From Siphonodentalium dalli (Eukaryota; Mollusca; Scaphopoda; Gadilida; Siphonodentaliidae), in contig CP136061.1 in the NCBI GenBank assembly GCA_032622095.1, forward strand, positions 202,687,396 to 202,751,395: a stretch of 64,000 bases of DNA, in the 5' to 3' direction. Positions 45,493 to 57,900 of this stretch are shown piece after piece. Each line of letters starts with the position of its first letter. Within the stretch, counting starts at the first letter, position 1. The notes below the pieces were generated by a model. The model saw nothing but the letters and a program-made list of their open reading frames with translations, had not been told where the DNA came from and searched no databases. The position numbers were made by a program, and so were the translations under genes.

Positions 45493-46288
45493 TGCTCTGG
45501 TGACTTTATTCTGCAAATGTCAAGAAACACTATTACCAGGATTGTGCATACATAAATTTTACCAGGATGTGCACACATAAATTTTTAAATGTGAGTTTAA
45601 ATTGATCCGATTATAACTATTGTTCACTTCAGTAAATGAAACCCAGCCTTAACAATCCTTTTGAGGAACAAGTACATTAAAATAACTTATGTAGGCTTAT
45701 GTGATAGAATACTGTGGTAGCCGTTTTGACAGTAAGCAACAGCAGCTCATTCACACGATGTGATAATTATGCCTGCATGCAGAATGTAGAATTTCTGGCA
45801 ACCCACTGATGTGACTACAGGGCTGTTTCTCAGATTTGATTGGTATTATTTTGTAGCAATTTGTAGGTAATATTTAGAAGTGGTACACCCACAAAATTAT
45901 AAGCCCATGAAAATTCATAACAATGAAGTCCATTGACAGTACTTATTATTTACTTATGATACAATCTTGACAAAGTCTTAAAAATTTAAATTCATTATAT
46001 TCTTAACATATGTATTTTGCATGTTTTCACCAAAGTTGACCAACATTCATTAGTAATGACATCACATTACCTCATCATATGCTGTTACAGCATATGTGGA
46101 CTAAGTGTAGTAACCATATTCCAGAGTAATCATTGCATTCATTGGCAGGTTAGAATCAAAGCACAGCATACCAAACAGTATCATCAACAAATTTATGCTT
46201 ACCTTTGAAAAAAACTCCTTCCTTTCCTTCATTTGTCTTGTGAAATAAAATATTTTCTGAAACAGAAAGATTACTGGTAGTCTGACTT
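45493..46288. other. No gene recognised
   Basis: AT-rich. Contains AGCAGCTCATTCACACGATG and other unique words. The frame at 46017-46208 has no domain and is low-confidence. It runs into the 233-bp array at 46289. Duplicated at 52233-53028. Confidence 0.45.
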
Positions 46289-48530
46289 AATTCTGCACCC
46301 AGCCCACACCTCATGGAATCAGGCCCATGCAGACCAATGCCCGGCCCACATTCCAGGCGTTCGCCCAAAATGTCACCATCAGCATGGTCTGCATGCGCAC
46401 TAGCCCAGTGTCACCATCAGTACAGAAATGCATTGACATGAACCAAACAACCTCAATTATATGATGGTAAAATTCACTCTTATAGTAGATTATTGTGGTC
46501 GCACAACCCATGTCCAAATACAATTCTGCACCCAGCCCACACCTCATGGGATCAGGCCCATGCAGACCAATGCCCGGCCCACATTCCAGGCGTTCGCCCA
46601 AAATGTCACCATCAGCATGGTTTGCATGCGCGTGAGCCCAGTGTCACCATCAGTACAGAAATGCATTGACATGAACCAAACAACTTCAATTATATGATGG
46701 TAAAATTCACTCTTATAGTAGATTATTGTGGTCGCACAACCCATGTCCAAATACAATTCTGCACCCAGCCCACACCTCATGGGATCAGGCCCATGCAGAC
46801 CGATGCCCGGCCCACATTCCAGGCGTTCGCCCAAAATGTCACCATCAGCATGGTCTGCATGCGCACTAGCCCAGTGTCACCATCAGTACAGAAATGCATT
46901 GACATGAACCAAACAACTTCAATTATATGATGGTAAAATTCACTCTTATAGTAGATTATTGTGGTCGCACAACCCATGTCCAAATACAATTCTGCACCCA
47001 GCCCACACCTCATGGGATCAGGCCCATGCAGACCAATGCCCGGCCCACATTCCAGGCGTTCGCCCAAAATGTCACCATCAGCATGGTTTGCATGCGCGTG
47101 AGCCCAGTGTCACAATCAGTACAGAAATGCATTGACATGAACCAAACAACCTCAATTATATGATGGTAAAATTCACTCTTATAGTAGATTATTGTGGTCG
47201 CACAACCCATGTCCAAATACAATTCTGCACCCAGCCCACACCTCATGGGATCAGGCCCATGCAGACCAATGCCAGGCCCACATTCCAGGCGTTCGCCCAA
47301 AATGTCACCATCAGCATGGTTTGCATGCGCGTGAGCCCAGTGTCACCATCAGTACAGAAATGCATTGACATGAACCAAACAACCTCAATTATATGATGGT
47401 AAAATTCACTCTTATAGTAGATTATTGTGGTCGCACAACCCATGTCCAAATACAATTCTGCACCCAGCCCACACCTCATGGGATCAGGCCCATGCAGACC
47501 AATGCCCGGCCCACATTCCAGGCGTTCGCCCAAAATGTCACCATCAGCATGGTTTGCATGCGCGTGAGCCCAGTGTCACCATCAGTACAGAAATGCATTG
47601 ACATGAACCAAACAACCTCAATTATATGATGGTAAAATTCACTCTTATAGTAGATTATTGTGGTCGCACAACCCATGTCCAAATACAATTCTGCACCCAG
47701 CCCACACCTCATGGGATCAGGCCCATGCAGACCAATGCCAGGCCCACATTCCAGGCGTTCGCCCAAAATGTCACCATCAGCATGGTTTGCATGCGCGTGA
47801 GCCCAGTGTCACCATCAGTACAGAAATGCATTGACATGAACCAAACATCCTCAATTATATGATGGTAAAATTCACTCTTATAGTAGATTATTGTGGTCGC
47901 ACAACCCATGTCCAAATACAATTCTGCACCCAGCCCACACCTCATGGGATCAGGCCCATGCAGACCAATGCCCGGCCCACATTCCAGGCGTTCGCCCAAA
48001 ATGTCACCATCAGCATGGTTTGCATGCGCGTGAGCCCAGTGTCACCATCAGTACAGAAATGCATTGACATGAACCAAACAACCTCAATTATATGATGGTA
48101 AAATTCACTCTTATAGTAGATTATTGTGGTCGCACAACCCATGTCCAAATACAATTCTGCACCCAGCCCACACCTCATGGGATCAGGCCCATGCAGACCA
48201 ATGCCAGGCCCACATTCCAGGCGTTCGCCCAAAATGTCACCATCAGCATGGTTTGCATGCGCGTGAGCCCAGTGTCACCATCAGTACAGAAATGCATTGA
48301 CATGAACCAAACAACCTCAATTATATGATGGTAAAATTCACTCTTATAGTAGATTATTGTGGTCGCACAACCCATGTCCAAATACAATTCTGCACCCAGC
48401 CCACACCTCATGGGATCAGGCCCATGCAGACCAATGCCAGGCCCACATTCCAGGCATGGTTTGCATGAGCACGAGCCCAGTGTCACCATCAGTACAGAAA
48501 TGCATTGACATGAACCAAACAATCTAAGAA
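46289..48530 (+). repeat. 233-bp tandem array A, about 9.6 units
   Basis: The unit is 233 bp with only a few variant positions (GCCCGG/GCCAGG, GCGCGTGAG/GCGCACTAG). The first unit begins after TCTGACTTAA instead of AAATACAA, and the last is shortened by ~25 bp. TGTCACCATCAG occurs twice per unit. Overlapping 78-codon plus and 96-codon minus frames recur with the unit, but 233 is not a multiple of three and they carry no domain. Confidence 0.97.
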
Positions 48531-48899
48531 TACTTAAAATTATGTCTATCCAGAGAGCATATCCTCTTGTACAGATGAGATTTGCAGTGTCTGCAGCCAA
48601 TCATGAAGCAAAGAAATAGTCTGTCAATCCACAATTTATCCAGTTCTTGCTCTGCTCTTGATGATAGTCCTTATCTGGAATTTATTTAATCATCAATTCA
48701 TATATTTATAGTAGAGGTGCCAATGAGAATGATAACATTTGTGACCATGTATTATTTTATAGTGCAAATGAACGTGCCAATGACAATGTAGCTCAACTTA
48801 TATAGGGGAATAATTTAATGGTTGACAGTCAATGGAGGAATTAGGAAAGGTGCTAATTGAAATGTCTAAGTAAGACAAGATGTACTTGTCAATATTAAC

Positions 48900-50785
48900 A
48901 TTCATGGCAAGTTTCATAATGATCGGATCAGGGATGTGGTCTGTAGGGTGTGCCAAAGGATTTAGTGATGCAAATAGTTAATTCTAACATAGCCATCGGC
49001 GGCCATGTTTTCTTGCCGATTGACCCCAAGATGACTCGTTTCCCATCTACATGTCAATGTCAACATCCATGAAAAATTTCATGAAGATAAAACAAAAAGA
49101 TCGGTCTATAACCCATGCTAATGGATTTTGTAGAAATATTTAGTCATACAAATTGTAAAATCCAAAATGGCCATTGGCCGTATTTTATTGCTGAATGACC
49201 ACAAAATGACTCATTCCCATCAAGTCACCCTGATGATCTGCATGAAGTTTGGTGATTATCAGATTAGGGATGTGGTATGTAGGGTGTGTCAAAGTATTTA
49301 GTGATGCAAAGAGTAAAATCCAATATGGCTGTCGGCGGCCATGTTTTTTGACCAAATTACCCCAACATGATTCGTGCCCAACTAGGGACCACCCCAATGA
49401 TAATTATGAAGTTTGGTGATGATCGGATCAGGGTTGTGGTGTGTAGGGTGTGTGAAAGTATTTAGTGATGCAAAGAGTAAAATCCAAGATGGCTGATGGT
49501 GGCCATGTTTTTGGCCAAATTACCCCAAAATGACTCGTTTCCCATCTAGAGGTCACCCCAATTATCCATATGAAGTTTGGTGATGATCGGATCAGAGATG
49601 TGGTCTGCAGGATGTGTCAAATGATTTAGTGATGCAAAGAATAAAATTCATGATGGCCACCAGCATCCAAATGTTTTTGTCGAATAACCCGAAAATGACT
49701 CATTCCTATCAATGTCAACATGCAGCCATAACAAATTTATAATGACCCTACCAAAGGTACGACTTGTAGCCTGTTTTCAAAGGATTTAGTCATTCCCATG
49801 TACATGCCACTGTCAACATTAGTGACAAATTTCACCATGATCCGACTAAAGGTACTACCAAGGATTTAGTCATGCAAAGAGTAAAATCCAAACAAAGCTA
49901 CTGGCAGCCATGTTTCTGTCCAAATGACCCCAAAATTACTCGGTCCCATCTATATGGCAATATTAACATCAATGAAAAATTGTAGTATGGTCTGTAGCAC
50001 ATGCTAATGGATTGAATTTTGAAATCCAGATGGCCACTGGCGGCCATGTTTTTTTGCCAAATGACCCCAAAATGACTCCCATCTGCATGTCAATGTCAAC
50101 AGTCATCACAAATTTCATAATGATCCAACCAAAGGTACGACCTGCAGCCCGTGACAAAGAATTTAAGTCATGGAAATAGTAAAATCCAAAATGGCACCTG
50201 GCAGCCATGTTTTTTGGCAGATTGACCCCAAAATGACTCGTTCCCATGTACATGTCACTGTAACATCAATGATATATTTTATGATAATTTTACCCAAGGT
50301 ACGACATGTAGCCCATGACAAAGGAATTAGTCATGCAAAGATTAAAATCCAAGATGGCTGCTGCCGACCATGTTCTTTGGCTGAACAACCCCAAAATTAC
50401 TCGTTTTCCATCTGCATGTCAATATTATAAACATCCCTGACAAATTTCCTGATCATCAGATGAACAGTACGATCTGTAGACAGTGCTAATGGATTTAATT
50501 TTGAAATTCAAGATGGCTGCTGGCGGCAATATTTTCTTCCCCAATGACCCCAAAATGACTCAATCCCATCTATATGTAATTGTGAAAATGCATGACAAAT
50601 TTCATGGAGATCTGACCAAAGGTACGACCTGTACCCCGTACCAAAGGATTTAGTCATGCAAAGAGTAAAATTCAAAATGGCTGAATGACCCCAAAATTAC
50701 TCGTTCCCATCTACATGGCATTGTTACCGATCCGACCAAAGCTATGACAAATTATCTGATGAAAGGTCAAACCGGTAGCCCGTGC
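48900..50785 (+). repeat. Degenerate ~160-bp tandem repeat (copy B)
   Basis: The counterpart of 42160-44040. It has the same unit order with occasional 1-3-bp indels, such as TTTGTAGAAA at 49126 against TTTGTTAGAAA in copy A. Confidence 0.8.
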
Positions 50786-51143
50786 TAAAGGAAATTGTTG
50801 ACGAATCACACATGCATACACGCACACACACGGACTACCGATACCAAGTCATGGCAAAAGCTCAAACTTTACAAAGTAAATTTGAGCTAACAATAATGTT
50901 GCATAAATCATATGCATAATCAACATACCTTTCCGAGATCATGTCCATTCAAGAGTATAGCTGCAGATATGAATCTTCTAAATTGTTTAATTCTTTCCTA
51001 CAATGAAAAAGATCTTAGGTGATAATTTGAAACTATAATTTGGAATCACTCATTCTATTCTGTATCATCTCAATACCTGGTTATACTTGACTATGCTAAT
51101 GTAGAGTGCACTCTTTCGGTAAATTTTCTTAGTTCTATTATAC

Positions 51144-51163
51144 TTAACTCATTCAGTGCCAGG
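51144..51163 (+). mobile_element. Solo terminus of a TTAA/CAGTGCCAGG element (copy B)
   Basis: Duplicate of 44403-44422, present because of the 6.74-kb segmental duplication rather than by independent insertion. Confidence 0.4.
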
Positions 51164-51364
51164 TTTACTGGGGAAAACGCTGCCCGGGACCCAGATTTCC
51201 TGAGGAAAAACCCATAATTTAAACTAGCTATATATTTAGTTTTATTATTCAATATTGGCAAGAATTGAACTGACAGGAAGAATTGATATTATAGGCCCTA
51301 CTCACAAAGTTCTTTGAAAGTCCAATTTCTGTACTATAGGGTCATCACAGGTCCAAAATTTTGT

Positions 51365-51378
51365 GTTGCCATGGCAAC
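51365..51378. promoter_or_regulatory. Perfect X-box palindrome (RFX-type site), copy B
   Basis: Identical to 44624-44637 and carried along with the segmental duplication; the flanks are also unchanged (TTTTGTGTTGCC, GAGTACTTCAAATTAACACC). Confidence 0.45.
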
Positions 51379-51953
51379 GAGTACTTCAAATTAACACCGA
51401 TTGTGTGAAATTACAAATCTGTTTTATGTGACCATCTAACTAACCTATTCTGTGCAGTTTTAGGCATTTATTTTGCTGGTGGAATAACATAGCATTATGT
51501 TATGCAAGGATCGGAAGTGGGGGGAGGGTGATAAATTAGACCATTCGAATGTTCTAAATGGGATGACATTTACAATAACCGATTTACTAGAGAAGCAGAT
51601 GCCATTAATCGCATCCGTTCAATAAGCCTACAAAAATTGTTCTATAACTGTGCAGCGAATACTTCCCGTTTGTGTGATACACGTATCTGGATGTACATAG
51701 TCAATGAATCATCATTTTGGGCCATCGGAGTAACCCCGGGTGACAATTGTATGGAATTCAGCGCATCGAAAAACCCCTCACTACCAAATTTCAGTTTGAT
51801 ATATTAAAAGATATAGGAGCAAGCTTACTGTTTTCTATAGTAATTTATCGTCGTGATTTGGCGGACCCCTTAATTTACATAGTTTGATTGACGTAATGCG
51901 CACTTTGTCCAAATCATCGTTCCTCGATCGTTTGGTGTTAAACCAAGTGTTAG

Positions 51954-52232
51954 ATGGATCAGAGAATGACCGATTTGAGAGTAATCGGCCTTTACGCAAT
52001 CAAAATTGGTTTCCAATTAACAGATCTGTACGGTTTATACGTTGACCTCTCAGAGAGTTTGAACGCCCACAAAACACAATTTTTCAACATCTATATTCAG
52101 ACGGCTCTATCTTCTGAATGCCTCAACGTACGGAGCTGCCCGATACGTTGTTTGAACGAAGATATCTTCGGCTACATGAAGGCCATGGTTTACAGGTTGA
52201 ATATGCGCATACGCAAAGTGCAAATTTGGTGA
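51954..52232 (+). CDS. Unassigned 92-codon open frame (copy B)
   Basis: Encodes exactly the same peptide as 45214-45492, with the same upstream TGACGTAA and X-box words. Nothing further can be said about its role. If the frame is real, the locus is present in two tandem copies 6.74 kb apart. Confidence 0.22.
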   Translation: MDQRMTDLRVIGLYAIKIGFQLTDLYGLYVDLSESLNAHKTQFFNIYIQTALSSECLNVRSCPIRCLNEDIFGYMKAMVYRLNMRIRKVQIW

Positions 52233-53028
52233 TGCTCTGGTGACTTTATTCTGCAAATGTCAAGAAACACTATTACCAGGATTGTGCATACATAAATTTT
52301 ACCAGGATGTGCACACATAAATTTTTAAATGTGAGTTTAAATTGATCCGATTATAACTATTGTTCACTTCAGTAAATGAAACCCAGCCTTAACAATCCTT
52401 TTGAGGAACAAGTACATTAAAATAACTTATGTAGGCTTATGTGATAGAATACTGTGGTAGCCGTTTTGACAGTAAGCAACAGCAGCTCATTCACACGATG
52501 TGATAATTATGCCTGCATGCAGAATGTAGAATTTCTGGCAACCCACTGATGTGACTACAGGGCTGTTTCTCAGATTTGATTGGTATTATTTTGTAGCAAT
52601 TTGTAGGTAATATTTAGAAGTGGTACACCCACAAAATTATAAGCCCATGAAAATTCATAACAATGAAGTCCATTGACAGTACTTATTATTTACTTATGAT
52701 ACAATCTTGACAAAGTCTTAAAAATTTAAATTCATTATATTCTTAACATATGTATTTTGCATGTTTTCACCAAAGTTGACCAACATTCATTAGTAATGAC
52801 ATCACATTACCTCATCATATGCTGTTACAGCATATGTGGACTAAGTGTAGTAACCATATTCCAGAGTAATCATTGCATTCATTGGCAGGTTAGAATCAAA
52901 GCACAGCATACCAAACAGTATCATCAACAAATTTATGCTTACCTTTGAAAAAAACTCCTTCCTTTCCTTCATTTGTCTTGTGAAATAAAATATTTTCTGA
53001 AACAGAAAGATTACTGGTAGTCTGACTT

Positions 53029-54943
53029 AATTCTGCACCCAGCCCACACCTCATGGAATCAGGCCCATGCAGACCAATGCCCGGCCCACATTCCAGGCGT
53101 TCGCCCAAAATGTCACCATCAGCATGGTCTGCATGCGCACTAGCCCAGTGTCACCATCAGTACAGAAATGCATTGACATGAACCAAACAACCTCAATTAT
53201 ATGATGGTAAAATTCACTCTTATAGTAGATTATTGTGGTCGCACAACCCATGTCCAAATACAATTCTGCACCCAGCCCACACCTCATGGGATCAGGCCCA
53301 TGCAGACCAATGCCCGGCCCACATTCCAGGCGTTCGCCCAAAATGTCACCATCAGCATGGTTTGCATGCGCGTGAGCCCAGTGTCACCATCAGTACAGAA
53401 ATGCATTGACATGAACCAAACAACTTCAATTATATGATGGTAAAATTCACTCTTATAGTAGATTATTGTGGTCGCACAACCCATGTCCAAATACAATTCT
53501 GCACCCAGCCCACACCTCATGGGATCAGGCCCATGCAGACCGATGCCCGGCCCACATTCCAGGCGTTCGCCCAAAATGTCACCATCAGCATGGTCTGCAT
53601 GCGCACTAGCCCAGTGTCACCATCAGTACAGAAATGCATTGACATGAACCAAACAACTTCAATTATATGATGGTAAAATTCACTCTTATAGTAGATTATT
53701 GTGGTCGCACAACCCATGTCCAAATACAATTCTGCACCCAGCCCACACCTCATGGGATCAGGCCCATGCAGACCAATGCCCGGCCCACATTCCAGGCGTT
53801 CGCCCAAAATGTCACCATCAGCATGGTTTGCATGCGCGTGAGCCCAGTGTCACCATCAGTACAGAAATGCATTGACATGAACCAAACAACCTCAATTATA
53901 TGATGGTAAAATTCACTCTTATAGTAGATTATTGTGGTCGCACAACCCATGTCCAAATACAATTCTGCACCCAGCCCACACCTCATGGGATCAGGCCCAT
54001 GCAGACCAATGCCAGGCCCACATTCCAGGCGTTCGCCCAAAATGTCACCATCAGCATGGTTTGCATGCGCGTGAGCCCAGTGTCACCATCAGTACAGAAA
54101 TGCATTGACATGAACCAAACAACCTCAATTATATGATGGTAAAATTCACTCTTATAGTAGATTATTGTGGTCGCACAACCCATGTCCAAATACAATTCTG
54201 CACCCAGCCCACACCTCATGGGATCAGGCCCATGCAGACCAATGCCAGGCCCACATTCCAGGCGTTCGCCCAAAATGTCACCATCAGCATGGTTTGCATG
54301 CGCGTGAGCCCAGTGTCACCATCAGTACAGAAATGCATTGACATGAACCAAACAACCTCAATTATATGATGGTAAAATTCACTCTTATAGTAGATTATTG
54401 TGGTCGCACAACCCATGTCCAAATACAATTCTGCACCCAGCCCACACCTCATGGGATCAGGCCCATGCAGACCAATGCCCGGCCCACATTCCAGGCGTTC
54501 GCCCAAAATGTCACCATCAGCATGGTTTGCATGCGCGTGAGCCCAGTGTCACCATCAGTACAGAAATGCATTGACATGAACCAAACAACCTCAATTATAT
54601 GATGGTAAAATTCACTCTTATAGTAGATTATTGTGGTCGCACAACCCATGTCCAAATACAATTCTGCACCCAGCCCACACCTCATGGGATCAGGCCCATG
54701 CAGACCAATGCCCGGCCCACATTCCAGGCGTTCGCCCAAAATGTCACCATCAGCATGGTTTGCATGCGCGTGAGCCCAGTGTCACCATCAGTACAGAAAT
54801 GCATTGACATGAACCAAACAACCTCAATTATATGATGGTAAAATTCACTCTTATAGTAGATTATTGTGGTCGCACAACCCATGTCCAAATACAATTCTGC
54901 ACCCAGCCCACACCTCATGGGATCAGGCCCATGCAGACCAATG
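53029..54943 (+). repeat. 233-bp tandem array B, about 8.2 units
   Basis: It keeps the order of variant units of array A (a GCGCACTAG unit first and third, a CCGATGCCC unit third), confirming descent by segmental duplication. It breaks off inside a unit at CAGACCAATGC, where the inverted satellite takes over. Confidence 0.97.
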
Positions 54944-54944
54944 C
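54940..54944. other. Junction of 233-bp array and inverted 360-bp satellite
   Basis: The bases AATGC belong both to the 233-bp unit (GACCAATGCC) and to the satellite (AAAAATGCATATTTT). The two repeats are joined with no filler, as expected of microhomology-mediated joining or template switching, or of an assembly join within repeats. Confidence 0.8.
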
Positions 54945-57900
54945 ATATTTTGGGGTAGGGCAGGTGTCGGCTAAGGCAAAAGAAACTTGGCCCACTCATT
55001 TTTATTCACTCTATATGTGGCAAAATACATGTAGAAAACTGTCTGAGATGCGAATTTAAATAAATATCAAAAGACTGGGTCCATACATTATGTCACATTA
55101 CTGCCATGGCTCATAATGTAAAAGGTAGGGCAGGTCAGGTCTCCCAAATCTCTGAAATTTCATGTTTTTGGCCCCATAATACAAATTTATCAGTCTCCGA
55201 ACCCCTGTTTTGATTTTATTTGTTGCATTTCATCATATTGAACTAAGTTTGGCCCCAATTGACCCAGATAGATGCCATTTTCAGAAATTAATGACCAAAA
55301 ATGCATATTTTGGGGTAGGGCAGGTGTCGGGTAAGGCAAAAGAAACTTGGCCCACTCATTTCTATTCACTCTATATGTGGCAAAAAACATCTAAAGAACT
55401 GTCTGAGATGTGAATTTAAATAAATATGAAAAGACTGGGTCCATACATTATGTTAAATTACTGCCATGGCTCATAATGTAAAAGGTAGGGCAGGTGAGGT
55501 CTCCCAAATCTCTGAAATTTCATGTTTTTGGCCCCATAATACAAATTTATCAGTCTCCGAACCCCTGTTTTGATTTTATTTGTTGCATTTCATCATATTG
55601 AACTAAGTTTGGCCCCAATTGACCCAGATAGATGCCATTCTCAGAAATTAATGACCAAAAATGCATATTTTGGGGTAGGGCAGGTGTCGGCTAAGGCAAA
55701 AGAAACTTGGCCCACTCATTTTTATTCACTCTATATGTGGCAAAATACATGTAGAAAACTGTCTGAGATGCGAATTTAAATAAATATCAAAAGACTGGGT
55801 CCATACATTATGTTACATCACTGCCATGGCTCATAATGTAAAAGGTAGGGCAGGTGAGGTCTCCCAAATCTCTGAAATTTCATGTTTTTGGCCCCATAAT
55901 ACAAATTTATCAGTCTCCGAACCCCTGTTTTGATTTTATTTGTTGCATTTCATCATATTGAACTAAGTTTGGCCCCAATTGACCCAGATAGATGCCATTC
56001 TCAGAAATTTATGACCAAAAATGCATATTTTAAGGTAGGACGGGTGTCGGGTAAGGCAAAAGAAACTTGGCCCACTCATTTTTATTCACTCTATATGTGG
56101 CAAAATACATGTAGAAAACTGTCTGAGATGCGAATTTAAATAAATATCAAAAGACTGGGTCCATACATTATGTCACATTACTGCCATGGCTCATAATGTA
56201 AAAGGTAGGGCAGGTGAGGTCTCCCAAATCTCTGAAATTTCATGTTTTTGGCCCCATAATACAAATTTATCAGTCTCCGAACCCCTGTTTTGATTTTATT
56301 TGTTACATATCATCATATTGAACTAAGTTTGGCCCCAAATGGCCCAGATAGAGGCCATTCTCAGAAATTAATGACCAAAAATGCATATTTTGGGGTAGGG
56401 CAGGTGTCGGCTAAGGCAAAAGAAACTTGGCCCACTCATTTTTATTCACTCTATATGTGGCAAAATACATGTAGAAAACTGTCTGAGATGCGAATTTAAA
56501 TAAATATCAAAAGACTGGGTCCATACATTATGTTACATCACTGCCATGGCTCATAATGTAAAAGGTAGGGCAGGTGAGGTCTCCCAAATCTCTGAAATTT
56601 CATGTTTTTGGCCCCATAATACAAATTTATCAGTCTCCGAACCCCTGTTTTGATTTTATTTGTTGCATTTCATCATATTGAACTAAGTTTGGCCCCAATT
56701 GACCCAGATAGATGCCATTTTCAGAAATTAATGACCAAAAATGCATATTTTGGGGTAGGGCAGGTGTCGGGTAAGGCAAAAGAAACTTGGCCCACTCATT
56801 TCTATTCACTCTATATGTGGCAAAAAACATCTAAAGAACTGTCTGAGATGTGAATTTAAATAAATATGAAAAGACTGGGTCCATACATTATGTTAAATTA
56901 CTGCCATGGCTCATAATGTAAAAGGTAGGGCAGGTGAGGTCTCCCAAATCTCTGAAATTTCATGTTTTTGGCCCCATAATACAAATTTATCAGTCTCCGA
57001 ACCCCTGTTTTGATTTTATTTGTTGCATTTCATCATATTGAACTAAGTTTGGCCCCAATTGACCCAGATAGATGCCATTCTCAGAAATTAATGACCAAAA
57101 ATGCATATTTTGGGGTAGGGCAGGTGTCGGCTAAGGCAAAAGAAACTTGGCCCACTCATTTTTATTCACTCTATATGTGGCAAAATACATGTAGAAAACT
57201 GTCTGAGATGCGAATTTAAATAAATATCAAAAGACTGGGTCCATACATTATGTTACATCACTGCCATGGCTCATAATGTAAAAGGTAGGGCAGGTGAGGT
57301 CTCCCAAATCTCTGAAATTTCATGTTTTTGGCCCCATAATACAAATTTATCAGTCTCCGAACCCCTGTTTTGATTTTATTTGTTGCATTTCATCATATTG
57401 AACTAAGTTTGGCCCCAATTGACCCAGATAGATGCCATTCTCAGAAATTTATGACCAAAAATGCATATTTTAAGGTAGGACGGGTGTCGGGTAAGGCAAA
57501 AGAAACTTGGCCCACTCATTTTTATTCACTCTATATGTGGCAAAATACATGTAGAAAACTGTCTGAGATGCGAATTTAAATAAATATCAAAAGACTGGGT
57601 CCATACATTATGTCACATTACTGCCATGGCTCATAATGTAAAAGGTAGGGCAGGTGAGGTCTCCCAAATCTCTGAAATTTCATGTTTTTGGCCCCATAAT
57701 ACAAATTTATCAGTCTCCGAACCCCTGTTTTGATTTTATTTGTTACATATCATCATATTGAACTAAGTTTGGCCCCAAATGGCCCAGATAGAGGCCATTC
57801 TCAGAAATTAATGACCAAAAATGCATATTTTGGGGTAGGGCAGGTGTCGGCTAAGGCAAAAGAAACTTGGCCCACTCATTTTTATTCACTCTATATGTGG

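Larger units (their letters stand above)
41791..48530 (+). repeat. 6.74-kb segmental duplication, copy A
   Basis: It runs from TACTTATGTCTATCC to the end of the first large 233-bp array. Corresponding points in copy B lie 6740-6746 bp to the right (for example the 92-codon frame at 45214 and 51954, and the X-box at 44624 and 51365). Sequence is nearly identical, with a few substitutions and 1-6-bp indels, so the event is recent. Confidence 0.95.
48531..54943 (+). repeat. 6.74-kb segmental duplication, copy B
   Basis: Second copy of 41791-48530. It is cut short within its 233-bp array (8.2 units instead of 9.6), where the inverted 360-bp satellite begins. AAAAT is inserted near 48536 compared with copy A. 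Confidence 0.95.

Noticed and set aside
46311-54999. Overlapping 78-codon plus-strand and 96-codon minus-strand frames in each 233-bp unit
   Set aside because: Both are by-products of the tandem repeat. They overlap each other on opposite strands, lack any recognisable domain, and end at every unit because 233 is not a multiple of three.
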